Below are positions 9,261 to 18,451 of a stretch of 64,000 bases of DNA, piece by piece. Position 1 is the first letter of the stretch. Every line of letters begins with the position of its first letter. The position numbers were made by a program, and so were the translations under genes. Origin of the DNA: Oscillospiraceae bacterium. GTDB lineage: Bacteria; Bacillota; Clostridia; Oscillospirales; SIG627. The stretch lies in NCBI GenBank assembly GCA_015063605.1, contig SVTV01000006.1:34238-98237 (forward strand), given 5' to 3'. The notes below the pieces were generated by a model. The model was not told the origin of the DNA and made no database searches. It saw only the letters and a list, made by a program, of their open reading frames with translations.

Positions 9261-10610
9261 TCAGGAATTTATATTTTTGATCCATTTGTATCTGTTCACC
9301 TTTACAACGGCAACAGCACACTTCAGCACCTGATCGGATTTCAGACAGATGAATACAACGATAGGAGAAAGATGTAATACAAAGGCACATATAAGTGATG
9401 CGGGAATAACTATGAGCCACATGAATATGAAATCGTTTTTAAATACGAAATCGGTCTCGCCGCCTGCTCTGACTATACCCGTTAAAACAGGCATCTGATA
9501 AGAAGTTCCCACACTTGTTACGGAAAGGATCGTAAGGAAGGAAAGAGCAAGAGAAGCTGATTCTTCTGTTACATCATAGAAAGACACTATCGGCTCTTTC
9601 AAAACAAAGATCAGAAGACCCGTTATCAGACCGATAATGAGGAACATGATCTGCATTGATTGAGCATAGGGCTTCATTTTTTCTTTCTTTCCCTCTCCGA
9701 GAGCTTTTCCTATTACAACGGCGGATGCGGATGCCGATCCGTAGCTGAAAACCGTTACGATCTGGAAAAGAGTTGTGGCGATACTGTTAGCCGATACGGC
9801 GGTATCACCCATATGACCGAGAATAGCCGTCTGTATGGACATGGCAACGCCCCAAGCGGCACCCGAGAGAAACACGGGAAATCCCGTTCTGACAAAATCC
9901 TTAACAAGCTTGAATTCCGTTTTCTCAAAGAAAGCACCGAGCTTTATCTTTACTTTTTTATCTACCTTCCAAGCGTAAAAGACTGCAAATACAAGCTCAG
10001 CCAATCTTGAAACGAGGGTAGCTATTGCAGCTCCGCGAACACCCAGCTCGGGGAAACCGAATTTACCGAAAATAAGCACATAATTCAACACTACGTTGAA
10101 GAAAAGTGCGAAAAGCGAAACATAGAAGCCGATCTTCGTGGTCTCTACACTTCTGAGCATGTATATCAAGATATTTGTAATTGCAAAGATGGGATATGTA
10201 AAGCAGACAATACGAAGATACCTTGTTCCTTCTCCGATAAATGCTGCGCTGTCGGAAAAGATCGACAGAACACTTTCGGGGAATATGAAGCATACTGCAA
10301 AAAGAAGAAATGAAAACAGAAGTGCAAAGCGCATTCCGAGATTGGTATATTTATGGATACCCCGGATATCCTTTTCACCCCAGCTTCTCGATGAGAATAT
10401 AAGCATCCCCTCTGCAACACCGTTTACAAGCATCTGCAGCATAAACTGTATCTGATTTACAAGAAAAACGCCCGACAGAGATGCTTCTGAGTAAACTCCG
10501 AGCATTATGGAGTCGGCAAGGTTCACACCAAAAACTATAGCATTCTGCAATGCTATAACAAGAGTCATTGTTATAAAGCTTTTATAAAAGCTTTTTTCGT
10601 TCCTTAACAT
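9261..10610 (-). CDS. MATE family efflux transporter
   Basis: A 449-residue membrane protein with about 12 hydrophobic helices in two related halves, as in MATE/MatE multidrug exporters driven by sodium or proton gradients. Features include the helix-1 segment ALQNAIVFGVNLADSIMLG and the half-repeat VKDFVRTGFPVFLSGAAWG. ATG 10610 (MLRNEKSFYK) is preferred over GTG 10679 because GAAAGG lies upstream and the extra residues are polar and not conserved-looking. Substrate unknown. It converges on pdp with almost no spacer. Confidence 0.88.
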   Translation of the reverse strand: MLRNEKSFYKSFITMTLVIALQNAIVFGVNLADSIMLGVYSEASLSGVFLVNQIQFMLQMLVNGVAEGMLIFSSRSWGEKDIRGIHKYTNLGMRFALLFSFLLFAVCFIFPESVLSIFSDSAAFIGEGTRYLRIVCFTYPIFAITNILIYMLRSVETTKIGFYVSLFALFFNVVLNYVLIFGKFGFPELGVRGAAIATLVSRLAELVFAVFYAWKVDKKVKIKLGAFFEKTEFKLVKDFVRTGFPVFLSGAAWGVAMSIQTAILGHMGDTAVSANSIATTLFQIVTVFSYGSASASAVVIGKALGEGKKEKMKPYAQSMQIMFLIIGLITGLLIFVLKEPIVSFYDVTEESASLALSFLTILSVTSVGTSYQMPVLTGIVRAGGETDFVFKNDFIFMWLIVIPASLICAFVLHLSPIVVFICLKSDQVLKCAVAVVKVNRYKWIKNINS

Positions 10611-10729
10611 ATTTGCACCATGCCTTTCACAGTTTGCTTTTGAAAATTCAAGATCAAACCTTGGTCCTTGAAAACTCACTAATTATTTGATACGGATAAA
10701 AAATGCAGGATCCGAACACCCAAATACTG

Positions 10730-10758
10730 ATTATAGCACAATTCACGACTGATTTCAA
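10730..10758 (-). promoter_or_regulatory. Sigma-A-type promoter of the MATE gene
   Basis: On the minus strand TTGAAA and TATAAT are 17 bases apart, about 120 bases before the MATE start. The -35 element nearly touches the divergent UbiA gene, whose own start at 10764 shows no clear Shine-Dalgarno sequence. Confidence 0.55.
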
Positions 10759-10763
10759 CACTT

Positions 10764-11612
10764 ATGAAAAAATATCTTCGTCTTATAAGACCAAAGCATT
10801 ACATTAAAAATATAATAATTTTCTTCCCTCTTATATTTTCGGGGAAGCTTACGGATATATCGCTTTCACTGAAAACAGCAGCGGGGTTTATCATATTTTC
10901 CCTTGTTGCGTCCTCCCTTTACTGTATCAATGATATCCACGACAAGGAAAAGGATGCGTTGCACCCCGTAAAGAGAAACCGCCCCATAGCTTCCGGAGAA
11001 ATATCCGTAAAAAGCGCTTTAGTATTGAGTGCATTTCTTTTTATAACAGGAATTACACTCAATATAATTTGCTTTGATATTCTCTCCTCCATTTGGCTTG
11101 TTTCATACTTTATCGTAAGTATTCTGTATTCCGTAAAGCTTAAACACATACCGATAGCAGATGTACTCTCCTTAAGCTTCGGATATCCCGCACGTTTGTT
11201 TTACGCTTCAGCCTTATGCGGAATAGCTGTATCGGAATGGATGTTTCTGACATTGATATCGGGTGCGCTCTTCCTTGTATTCGGAAAAAGAGCGGCGGAG
11301 TACAAGGAATACAGTGAGCTTGAAACGAGAAATGTTTTGTCAAAATACACTTACGGCTTTCTTGAAAAGAACATGTATGTCTTTTATGTACTTACCGTGG
11401 TATTTTACACTCTTTGGTGTCTTGAGCACATAAATGAAGGTAAGCTTATCCTCTGCTCTGTTCCCGTAGTGCTTATCATCGGAATTTTATATACTTATAA
11501 CGTGGAAAAGGGTGAGGGCGATCCTATTACCGTATTGTTTAAAGACAAGATGATCCTTGTTTTCATCCTCATTCTGGCAATAATATTTTTTGCATTTTTA
11601 TATTTTTTATGA
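10764..11612 (+). CDS. UbiA-family prenyltransferase, phosphoribosyl-polyprenol synthase-like
   Basis: A 282-residue, eight- to nine-helix integral membrane protein. It closely resembles decaprenyl-phosphate phosphoribosyltransferase (Rv3806c-type), which joins PRPP and polyprenyl phosphate. The signature NDIHDKEKDALHPVKRNRPI near residue 55 and the second site GKRAAEYKE near residue 175 are both present. In actinobacteria this is the first step towards polyprenyl-phospho-arabinose. Here it overlaps the next gene by 4 bases (ATGA), so its lipid-linked pentose may serve that GT-C-like protein. No epimerase genes (DprE1/E2) are seen nearby. No Shine-Dalgarno is evident before ATG 10764. Confidence 0.82.
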   Translation: MKKYLRLIRPKHYIKNIIIFFPLIFSGKLTDISLSLKTAAGFIIFSLVASSLYCINDIHDKEKDALHPVKRNRPIASGEISVKSALVLSAFLFITGITLNIICFDILSSIWLVSYFIVSILYSVKLKHIPIADVLSLSFGYPARLFYASALCGIAVSEWMFLTLISGALFLVFGKRAAEYKEYSELETRNVLSKYTYGFLEKNMYVFYVLTVVFYTLWCLEHINEGKLILCSVPVVLIIGILYTYNVEKGEGDPITVLFKDKMILVFILILAIIFFAFLYFL

Positions 11613-13552
11613 GCTTTTTGATCTTTATTATCACAAACACATGCCTTGCCATTGCAGGACTTGTATTTTCCGTTTTATTATCGGAAAAAGAAATATGCTT
11701 ACATTCCCTTGTAAGCCGATGGTTTATAATGAATATGGCTTTGATCTATGGAATCATTTATTTCACGGGAACATTCAAAGCATTACATTCAGGATCAATC
11801 GTATTCTTTTCTGCCATTCTGTTCGGTTTTTCTCTTTGCCTTGCATTGCGCAAAAGAGAAAGGATAAAAGATACTTTAAAAGCTTTGATAAGTAATAATA
11901 CCGTTTCTTTATTCAAAGGCTTTTCCGTTTTTGAAAAAATAATTACATTAGTTTTTGTGATTGCTTTACTTTATAAGCTGTCGGGTGTTATACTTCTTTC
12001 GCCATTTTGCTATGACGGTATAAAATACCACCTGCCGTCAGTTGTGGAATATGTAAAGAACGGTAGTTTTATTCCGATCAAAGGTTCTCTTTGGGCGAAT
12101 GCTTATCCGAAGGGATTTGAAACATTCAATTTGTGGATGCTTTTGTTTTTTAAAGACGGTTTTCTAATAAAGCTTCCTCAATATTTAACCGTTCTTTTCG
12201 GAGGTGTATTCTGCTACGGGACATTGTGTAACATAAGCGTTTCCCGTAAGCTTTCGTTCTTCGCTTCTCTTCTCCTTTTAAGCACTCCCGTAATGACGGC
12301 GCAAATGAACAGCGCATATGTCGATGCACCCTTGGCATCAATGATATTTGCCGGTATCTTTTTCATTTCGGAATTATCGAAAAAATCCAAAAATACCAAA
12401 AATGAACGCAGAAGTATCCCGGATACTGTATTCTTTTCATTATCCGTAATGTTATTATTGGGAATCAAGTACAGTGCATTGGCATACGGTGCAATTCTTT
12501 TTCTTCTTTTCTTTTTTATAGCATTCAGAAATGACGGATCGAAAAAAGCATTTAAAAATTTGGTGGTATCCGTACCCATATGTGCCTGCGGTATGTATTG
12601 GTACATTTACAATCTCATAGTATATAAAAACCTCATATTCCCCTTCTCGGTAAGCTTCGGAGGCTTCACGCTTTTTGAGGGAATGAATATGTCGGATGTT
12701 GTAATGCTTGAAAATATTCCCGCAGAGCTTTCCTCGATGGGAGCGATAGAGCGCATACTCTATTCCTGGTTCTATCATGATTCTCTTCCCGTTTATTCAT
12801 ACGATTCGAGAATAGGCGGACTCGGGGTATTGTTTCCGTTCCTCTTTCTTTTCGGCATTGGCGCTTTGTGCTGTATTTTATTCAATAGAAAGAAGGATAT
12901 CTTCGGCGGTGATACAGCTTTAATCCTTTTATCCCTTTTATTGATGTTTATCATCACTCCCGAAAATTGGTGGGCGAGATACACTTGCTTTATCGTTCTT
13001 TTCGCGGTTCTAGGAACCGCAGTTCTCGGAACTGCAGTTCTTGGAACCGCAGTTCTCAGAACACACTTTAAAAAGATCAAAAAAGCCGTAATGACAGTCT
13101 GCGTTCTTTCGTTTTTTCTCAATATCTTTTCATCTGTGGGAGTAGATACGTACTATTACGGTAAATTATTCACGGATGAAAGCGGAAAGCTTACGGGAAC
13201 TCAAAGGTATTCCGAAGGATATACGGAAAAGCTATACGATGTGATCGGAAACGACAAGTGCAGTATAATAAGCTTCCGAGCCGATTGCGGAGGATATGAG
13301 TTTTACGGCAAAAAGCTTGAAAACGAATACTCATGGTACACCTATGAAAACTTTTACAAAACAAGCGGTAAGGATATTAATTTCATAGATGACGAAAATG
13401 AATTCTGTTTAATCATAGAAAACGAAAGACCCGACTATATTCTTATTTCGGAGCCGTTCTTTGTATTTCATATAGATCACTATATGAGCACTCACAATGA
13501 TTATGAGCTGATTTACAACGAAGACGGTGAACGGATATACGGGCGGATCTGA
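11609..13552 (+). CDS. GT-C-like polytopic membrane protein (putative glycosyltransferase)
   Basis: A 647-residue protein with around ten or more hydrophobic helices and a C-terminal extracytoplasmic domain of ~150 residues. After the first helices it has SPFCYDGIKYHLPSVVEYV, an acidic-residue loop placed where GT-C glycosyltransferases (ArnT/PMT-like) carry the catalytic Asp. I cannot assign a GT family. Coupling to a polyprenyl-phosphate-pentose synthase gene supports a lipid-linked-sugar transferase working on the outer face of the membrane. Residues 466-485 are four copies of AVLGT (last copy AVLRT) encoded by a DNA tandem repeat within a membrane segment. Confidence 0.65.
   Translation: MSFLIFIITNTCLAIAGLVFSVLLSEKEICLHSLVSRWFIMNMALIYGIIYFTGTFKALHSGSIVFFSAILFGFSLCLALRKRERIKDTLKALISNNTVSLFKGFSVFEKIITLVFVIALLYKLSGVILLSPFCYDGIKYHLPSVVEYVKNGSFIPIKGSLWANAYPKGFETFNLWMLLFFKDGFLIKLPQYLTVLFGGVFCYGTLCNISVSRKLSFFASLLLLSTPVMTAQMNSAYVDAPLASMIFAGIFFISELSKKSKNTKNERRSIPDTVFFSLSVMLLLGIKYSALAYGAILFLLFFFIAFRNDGSKKAFKNLVVSVPICACGMYWYIYNLIVYKNLIFPFSVSFGGFTLFEGMNMSDVVMLENIPAELSSMGAIERILYSWFYHDSLPVYSYDSRIGGLGVLFPFLFLFGIGALCCILFNRKKDIFGGDTALILLSLLLMFIITPENWWARYTCFIVLFAVLGTAVLGTAVLGTAVLRTHFKKIKKAVMTVCVLSFFLNIFSSVGVDTYYYGKLFTDESGKLTGTQRYSEGYTEKLYDVIGNDKCSIISFRADCGGYEFYGKKLENEYSWYTYENFYKTSGKDINFIDDENEFCLIIENERPDYILISEPFFVFHIDHYMSTHNDYELIYNEDGERIYGRI
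13004..13063 (+). repeat. Four 15-bp tandem repeats inside the GT-C-like gene
   Basis: Four 15-base units of the form GCRGTTCTNGGAACN occupy 13004-13018, 13019-13033, 13034-13048 and 13049-13063. Each contains the near-palindrome GTTCTNGGAAC. Because the unit is a multiple of three, copy-number change would add or remove AVLGT without a frameshift. Confidence 0.95.
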
Positions 13553-13576
13553 AAGCCTGAAAAAGGAGGAATTACT

Positions 13577-14068
13577 ATGAAAAAATGCAAAAAATGTAAT
13601 ACGGTACAAAACGACAGCAGAAGTGTATGCGTGGAATGCGGTGCGGTTCTCGGAAGACCTATGACAGAAGATGAAGAATATGAGGTTAAAGTTTCACTTG
13701 GAGAAAAGCTTGATGACCTTGCCGAGCAAAGTGATGACTTTTACGTACCTATAAAAGATAGGATCATCGGTGTGCTGTGCATTATCGGCGGTATTGCTTC
13801 TTTGATACTTACCATACTATCAAATAAGGCAGATATAAGTAACGCCGCACGAAGCGGTTTTATATCTATTATTTTCCTTATATTTGCATGTATCATGCTG
13901 CTCCTTCCGAAGTTTATATGGACAATATCCACTTTGAGATACCGCATATTTTACGATTGGGATACAAGTCCCTCTCCATTCTTCCTGACGATCGAGAAGG
14001 TTACAGCGTATATAATGTTCGGAATAGGAATATTTGAAATGATATACGGATACTTTTTATTCTTTTAA
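13577..14068 (+). CDS. Zinc-ribbon membrane protein of unknown function
   Basis: A 163-residue protein beginning with a short zinc ribbon (CKKC at residues 4-7 and CVEC at about 18-21), then an acidic linker and three or four hydrophobic helices (about residues 60-85, 95-120, 138-160). Such zinc-ribbon plus membrane architectures are common in Clostridia and mostly uncharacterised. ATG is preceded by AAAAAGGAGGAATTACT, a very strong ribosome-binding site. It follows the GT-C-like gene by 24 bases and is probably cotranscribed. I do not recognise a specific family. Confidence 0.75.
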   Translation: MKKCKKCNTVQNDSRSVCVECGAVLGRPMTEDEEYEVKVSLGEKLDDLAEQSDDFYVPIKDRIIGVLCIIGGIASLILTILSNKADISNAARSGFISIIFLIFACIMLLLPKFIWTISTLRYRIFYDWDTSPSPFFLTIEKVTAYIMFGIGIFEMIYGYFLFF

Positions 14069-14106
14069 TATGAAAAAACACTTCAAATAGTATTAATTTT
14101 TTATAA

Positions 14107-14142
14107 AAACGATCCCGGGCAAGAAATGATCTTGTCCGGGAT
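14107..14142 (-). terminator. Intrinsic terminator of the first solute-binding protein gene
   Basis: A 12-bp stem (14112-14123 with 14131-14142, loop of 7) is followed on the minus strand by CGTTTTTAT. It lies between converging genes and could also stop plus-strand transcription, although the plus-strand T tract is weaker. Confidence 0.85.
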
Positions 14143-14176
14143 ACATTTTGTTACTTATGTATTTAATTTATGACCA

Positions 14177-15673
14177 TCAGAATATATTCTTATATGCGTC
14201 TATAACGTCTGTAAGAGCCTGTTCATATGTTCCCTTGTTCTTGTCCCATGTTGAAACAAAGTTGCCGTCAGCTGTATTCCATACCTGGCTGGGAAGCATA
14301 TACTCGATACCGCCGATAGAAGCGGAATGGAGGTTTACAAAGTCAAAGTATACTGTGCTTGTGATAAGGTCAAGCATAGCGCCGTGCTTATCTTCACGAG
14401 CCCAAGCCTTCTGGAGAGCGTTGGAGTATACTTCGGGAGTTACGAACTTATATCCGTCGGAAGCCATAGCTTCGAGGAATATAGCGGAGAGCTCGGGATC
14501 CTGTGCACATGTGGGGATACCGAATATTGTACCGGAGTCAGCAACGTATGTTCTGTAGTTATCCTGAGATTCCTCATACTTGGGATAAGGTATCATAGCA
14601 AAGTCAGTTGACATTTCTCTGAATGCCTTAAGCTGGCTCATCTGACAATACTGAACCATCATTTCGCCCTTCTTGAACTTATCCGTTATGAAGTCGGAGT
14701 CCGCCTGAGATGCGCCCTTTACCCATACGCCTTCTGTTCTGTACATAAGCTCAATAGTCTTTTCGGATATTTCAGCATTTCTTTCATTGCCGAGGATAAG
14801 CTCGGGAAGACCGTCAGCATTTCTTTCGGAAAGCTGAACGCCGAGACCGATATAGTAGTCGATCATGGAAGCGTTGGGAGCAAGTCCGAGACCGTAAAGG
14901 TCATTTTCGTCCTTATTACCGTTACCGTCAAGATCTTCATATACTGTCTTACAATACTCAACAAGCTTATCGAGAGTCCATTTACCGTCGAGGATAAGAT
15001 CGAAAAGCATTTCATCTGCATCACCGATCTTTTCTTCGAAAATAGTTGTGTTTACGGACAAACCGCGGGCACACATCAAGAAGTTACTGCTTATATCACC
15101 TGCTGCAAAGTAGATATTGCCGTCGCCGATGGTAGCAGCTTCGATAAAGCCGTGAGCCCACCAAGGACGGGAGAAATCGAGATACTGATCGTAATTGTTG
15201 AGCTTCTCATAAAAGCCTTCATGAGCAAGCGCCATCTGATAATAACGGGGAGTAGCCGTTACGTCGCACTGCTCCGCATTGGATTTGATTATGTTTCTGA
15301 GGTTATTTGCAAGATCCAACTGACCGAGACCTGCGTAAACGATCTCAATTGTGATACCGAGTCTATCCTGAACTCTGAGCTGACGCTCATAGATAGCATC
15401 GTTGATTATTTCTTCTGTCTTTTCTTCTGTCCAAAGGTTCTTGTCTCCGTCTCTGGAGTAAACCTTTACGACTGTTCCGCCGTAATCGAGATCATCGGGA
15501 AGACCGTCTTTAATATCTTCACGGGCAATTTCACCCGTCTTCTCAACTGAGCCCGTTGCGGGAGCACCTGTTCCCGTGGGAGCCGAGCCTGTCTGAGCGG
15601 GATCGCCCGAGCAGGAAACGAGCATAACTGCAAGCATCATGAATGCAAGAGCCAAACTGATAATTTTTTTCAT
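14177..15673 (-). CDS. Extracellular solute-binding lipoprotein
   Basis: A 498-residue lipoprotein: signal peptide MKKIISLALAFMMLAVML, lipobox LVSC with Cys 21, then a Thr/Gly/Ala/Pro linker and a periplasmic-binding-protein-like domain of the ABC sugar/oligosaccharide type. A calcium-loop-like motif, DLDGNGNKDENDLYG, lies near residue 250. It is distantly related to the two tandem lipoproteins at 22474-25607. No transporter permease or ATPase gene is adjacent. ATG is preceded by GGAAAGGTAAGAAA. It has its own consensus promoter and terminator, so it is monocistronic. The ligand is unknown; a glycan fragment is likely from context. Confidence 0.87.
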   Translation of the reverse strand: MKKIISLALAFMMLAVMLVSCSGDPAQTGSAPTGTGAPATGSVEKTGEIAREDIKDGLPDDLDYGGTVVKVYSRDGDKNLWTEEKTEEIINDAIYERQLRVQDRLGITIEIVYAGLGQLDLANNLRNIIKSNAEQCDVTATPRYYQMALAHEGFYEKLNNYDQYLDFSRPWWAHGFIEAATIGDGNIYFAAGDISSNFLMCARGLSVNTTIFEEKIGDADEMLFDLILDGKWTLDKLVEYCKTVYEDLDGNGNKDENDLYGLGLAPNASMIDYYIGLGVQLSERNADGLPELILGNERNAEISEKTIELMYRTEGVWVKGASQADSDFITDKFKKGEMMVQYCQMSQLKAFREMSTDFAMIPYPKYEESQDNYRTYVADSGTIFGIPTCAQDPELSAIFLEAMASDGYKFVTPEVYSNALQKAWAREDKHGAMLDLITSTVYFDFVNLHSASIGGIEYMLPSQVWNTADGNFVSTWDKNKGTYEQALTDVIDAYKNIF

Positions 15674-15796
15674 TTTCTTACCTTTCCGGAATATGATTCC
15701 TTAATAGAATGTTGCCTTATTCTGCAGAATATGAACTTTTTGTATCAAACCGGTGACAAAAAATTACAAAATTGCAAACAAAATAATCACGTAATC

Positions 15797-15825
15797 ATTA
15801 TAGCACTATATTATGCCCTTGTCAA
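15797..15825 (-). promoter_or_regulatory. Consensus sigma-A promoter of the solute-binding protein gene
   Basis: Minus-strand TTGACA and TATAAT with a 17-base spacer, a perfect match to consensus, giving an untranslated leader of about 115 bases before ATG 15673. Confidence 0.85.
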
Positions 15826-15919
15826 GTATTCAAAAACAATTTACAAATTGTTTAATGCGATTTATGTTAAGTCATTTAATAATGCACAACATCTTTTTTC
15901 AAAAGCTATATTCTTACAC

Positions 15920-15948
15920 TTGACATTCGTAAAAATGGCATTTATAAT
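15920..15948 (+). promoter_or_regulatory. Consensus sigma-A promoter of the 792-residue protein gene
   Basis: TTGACA (15920-15925) and TATAAT (15943-15948) with a 17-base spacer, about 38 bases before ATG 15987. It is back to back with the promoter at 15797-15825; the ~95 bases between them show no obvious operator palindrome. Confidence 0.87.
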
Positions 15949-15986
15949 TATACTGTGACATAAACGAGAAAGGTGATACAGAGTAC

Positions 15987-18365
15987 ATGAAATATATTTC
16001 TCCCGCACCGCTGAAAACGAGCGGATACGAAACATCACAGATGAAACAGATCTACACGATGACGGAAAGATCCGTTAGGTTTCTCATAAAGAATTTTCAC
16101 AAATGGGATAAGCGTGACGATTGCGGATATTTTTTCAAAGGAAACTATTGGTACGGTCAGGATCAGAATATGTCTGTATTCGTAACTTCTTTTCTTGCAA
16201 AGTTCGGCGATCTCAATGAATATCTGTGCGGAATAACGAGAAAAGAGCTTACGGATATTTCGGTACAAGCCATCCGCTATGCTTGTCTAACCCATGAGTT
16301 CGGACCCGAGGACTGCGTACGCAATACGGATCACGGTATGCTTGCAAAATGGGGATGCGATTCCACCACCTCCGAAAGCCCCGAAGCAAAATATTTTCAG
16401 GGAACACAAGTTGGAAGCAGACTTCCCCTCCTTGCTCTTGCGGCGTGGTTTTTGTGGGATGAGCTTGACGGTGAGATACGTCAATATATTTATGATATCA
16501 TGACCGATTACGCAGAGCGTTGGTCCTCTGTCGAGCCGCGTGACGGTGCATTTTTCGACACGCAGACTGAGGAAAACGGATGGACAGCTTTGGGAATATC
16601 GGCGGCGGCTTATATATTTGCGGATGATCCGAGATCGGCGAAATGGCGTGAAGCCGCAATAAAGTGGATGCTCAATTCATCGTGCACCCCGAAAGATATG
16701 TTCACAAGCGCAAGAACATCCGACGGTGTACCTCTTCGAAGCCGAATTAAGACCATTACATTGCTTCCCGACTACACAACGGAAAATCACAGCTTTGTGC
16801 ATCCCAATTATCTTTGCACTCCCATGGAATACCGCATAACCATGGGGCTTCTCGCCATGCTTTCAGGCAAGGGTGAGATTCCCGGCATACGCCACAATCT
16901 CGATAATATATATAAGGAAGCATTCATGCTTTGGGTGAGTGAAGACGGAGGAATGATTCCCGTTCAATCGCAGGATTGGTGGTATTTCAGAACAGAGAAC
17001 CATCTTGCGGCTCATACTATAATGAATCTGCTCTTTGAAAGCGAATATGCTGCATATCTTGAAAAGATTACAATTGATACATTGGAAGCAGTTCAATCGG
17101 GACACGAAAACGGCACATTTATAAGCAATGAGCCGGATAAGTGCATCATTTCATCGGCAAATCAGACAATGAATGAAATGGAGATAGTTTATTCCGTTTT
17201 CCTTATACATACATATCTTTGGCATATGTGTCTCGGAGAAGGAAAAGCTCCCGTTGAAAAAGATCAATACGAAGAGCATGTCAAGGCTGTAAAGCATTAT
17301 AATAACGGGGGATCGGTCATACAGCGAACGGAGAATTCCTTCAGTTGTTTTTCTTACAGAAATGTTGCTCTCGCCGCTGTTTTTCCAAAATCAAAGCTTT
17401 GGAGCATTACTGTGCCTCCCTGCAGTACATTCGGTGCAATGAACTTTAAGGGCGGTTGCGATGGGAATCCCGGATGGGCAAACACGGGCGCTGTAAGGTT
17501 TACCGAAAATGTACGTATCAGAGACGATAAAGACTGCTTCTCCGCTTCTTGCAGGATCGACAGAGGACTTGGACAAATAGAACAAAGGGTTTCATTTGTT
17601 TCCCTTCCCAATGGAAACGCTGTTTATTTTCAGAGAGTGAAAGCATTGAAGGATTGTGAGATCACAGAATTCACATCGGGGCTTGTGGGAGTGAGAAATG
17701 AATATTACAAAAATCTTCCCCAATATGCAAAGGGTCACAGAACCATAAAAACGGATCTATATAATCCCATAGAAATGAAGGGATATGTCGGAGGCGAGGA
17801 TATTCCTCATATCTTCAAGAATGCATCCGTGGTTTCAATAGATGATGAGATATCTTATATTCTCTGCGGTTCAAAAGAGGTAAGATATACAGAGCATCAT
17901 AATTATCCGAAGTGGAAAGGTATCGAGGATTTCCTCATTCTCAATATGCACGAGGATGTCACACTTAAGGCGGGTGAAGAGCTTCCTTACTTCTCCATGA
18001 TCTTCCTTCCCAATGCTCCCTACGAAAAAGCAGAGAGCATACGCGAAAGTATGTCACGTTCTGTCAGTGCCGAGCATGAATGCATAATAGCGGAAGATAC
18101 ATTATATTATTCAAGCTTTTCGGATGATAAGAAGGTCATTACAGCAGAATTTGAAATTAATACAGAGATGATACCTCTTTTTGAAGGTAAGATAAGCTTT
18201 CGTGACGGTGTTTACTCATGGACAAATGAACTTAACGAGGGCGAATGCGGATATAAAAAGGCGGCAGCCTTTGTATCGAGCGAAAGAGATTTTGATGCCG
18301 CTGTGCTTACCGACAGTTCTGTTCTTGTAAGATACGACGATGAAAACGGATATCATTTATTATAA
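15987..18365 (+). CDS. Large predicted alpha/alpha-barrel enzyme of unknown family
   Basis: A 792-residue cytoplasmic protein with no signal peptide. The first ~400 residues are rich in paired helices with aromatic and acidic residues (for example FFKGNYWYGQDQNMSVFV, NGWTALGISAAAYIF and SQDWWYFRTENHLAAHT), which suggests an (alpha/alpha) toroid like those of heparinase-type lyases or glycoside hydrolases. The remainder is beta-rich, consistent with a C-terminal sandwich. The HGH-type catalytic motif of the lyases at 28884-40926 is not evident. ATG 15987 has AAAGGTGA about 10 bases upstream. Transcribed divergently from a solute-binding lipoprotein, it probably acts on an imported sugar polymer or fragment, but this is inference. 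Confidence 0.6.
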   Translation: MKYISPAPLKTSGYETSQMKQIYTMTERSVRFLIKNFHKWDKRDDCGYFFKGNYWYGQDQNMSVFVTSFLAKFGDLNEYLCGITRKELTDISVQAIRYACLTHEFGPEDCVRNTDHGMLAKWGCDSTTSESPEAKYFQGTQVGSRLPLLALAAWFLWDELDGEIRQYIYDIMTDYAERWSSVEPRDGAFFDTQTEENGWTALGISAAAYIFADDPRSAKWREAAIKWMLNSSCTPKDMFTSARTSDGVPLRSRIKTITLLPDYTTENHSFVHPNYLCTPMEYRITMGLLAMLSGKGEIPGIRHNLDNIYKEAFMLWVSEDGGMIPVQSQDWWYFRTENHLAAHTIMNLLFESEYAAYLEKITIDTLEAVQSGHENGTFISNEPDKCIISSANQTMNEMEIVYSVFLIHTYLWHMCLGEGKAPVEKDQYEEHVKAVKHYNNGGSVIQRTENSFSCFSYRNVALAAVFPKSKLWSITVPPCSTFGAMNFKGGCDGNPGWANTGAVRFTENVRIRDDKDCFSASCRIDRGLGQIEQRVSFVSLPNGNAVYFQRVKALKDCEITEFTSGLVGVRNEYYKNLPQYAKGHRTIKTDLYNPIEMKGYVGGEDIPHIFKNASVVSIDDEISYILCGSKEVRYTEHHNYPKWKGIEDFLILNMHEDVTLKAGEELPYFSMIFLPNAPYEKAESIRESMSRSVSAEHECIIAEDTLYYSSFSDDKKVITAEFEINTEMIPLFEGKISFRDGVYSWTNELNEGECGYKKAAAFVSSERDFDAAVLTDSSVLVRYDDENGYHLL

Positions 18366-18373
18366 TAAAGCAC

Positions 18374-18425
18374 TTGACAAAAAAGAATAAACGGAGTATA
18401 ATATTCATAGAGGAAACGTTTCTCT
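18374..18425 (+). promoter_or_regulatory. Promoter with LacI-type operator in front of the regulator gene
   Basis: TTGACA (18374-18379), a 17-base spacer and TATAAT (18397-18402) are followed at the expected transcription start by a 16-base site, GAGGAAACGTTTCTCT (18410-18425). Its core GAAACGTTTC is a perfect palindrome with the central CG typical of LacI-family operators. The position predicts autorepression. Confidence 0.82.
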
Positions 18426-18451
18426 ATAAATATTAATTTAAGGACTTTAAA

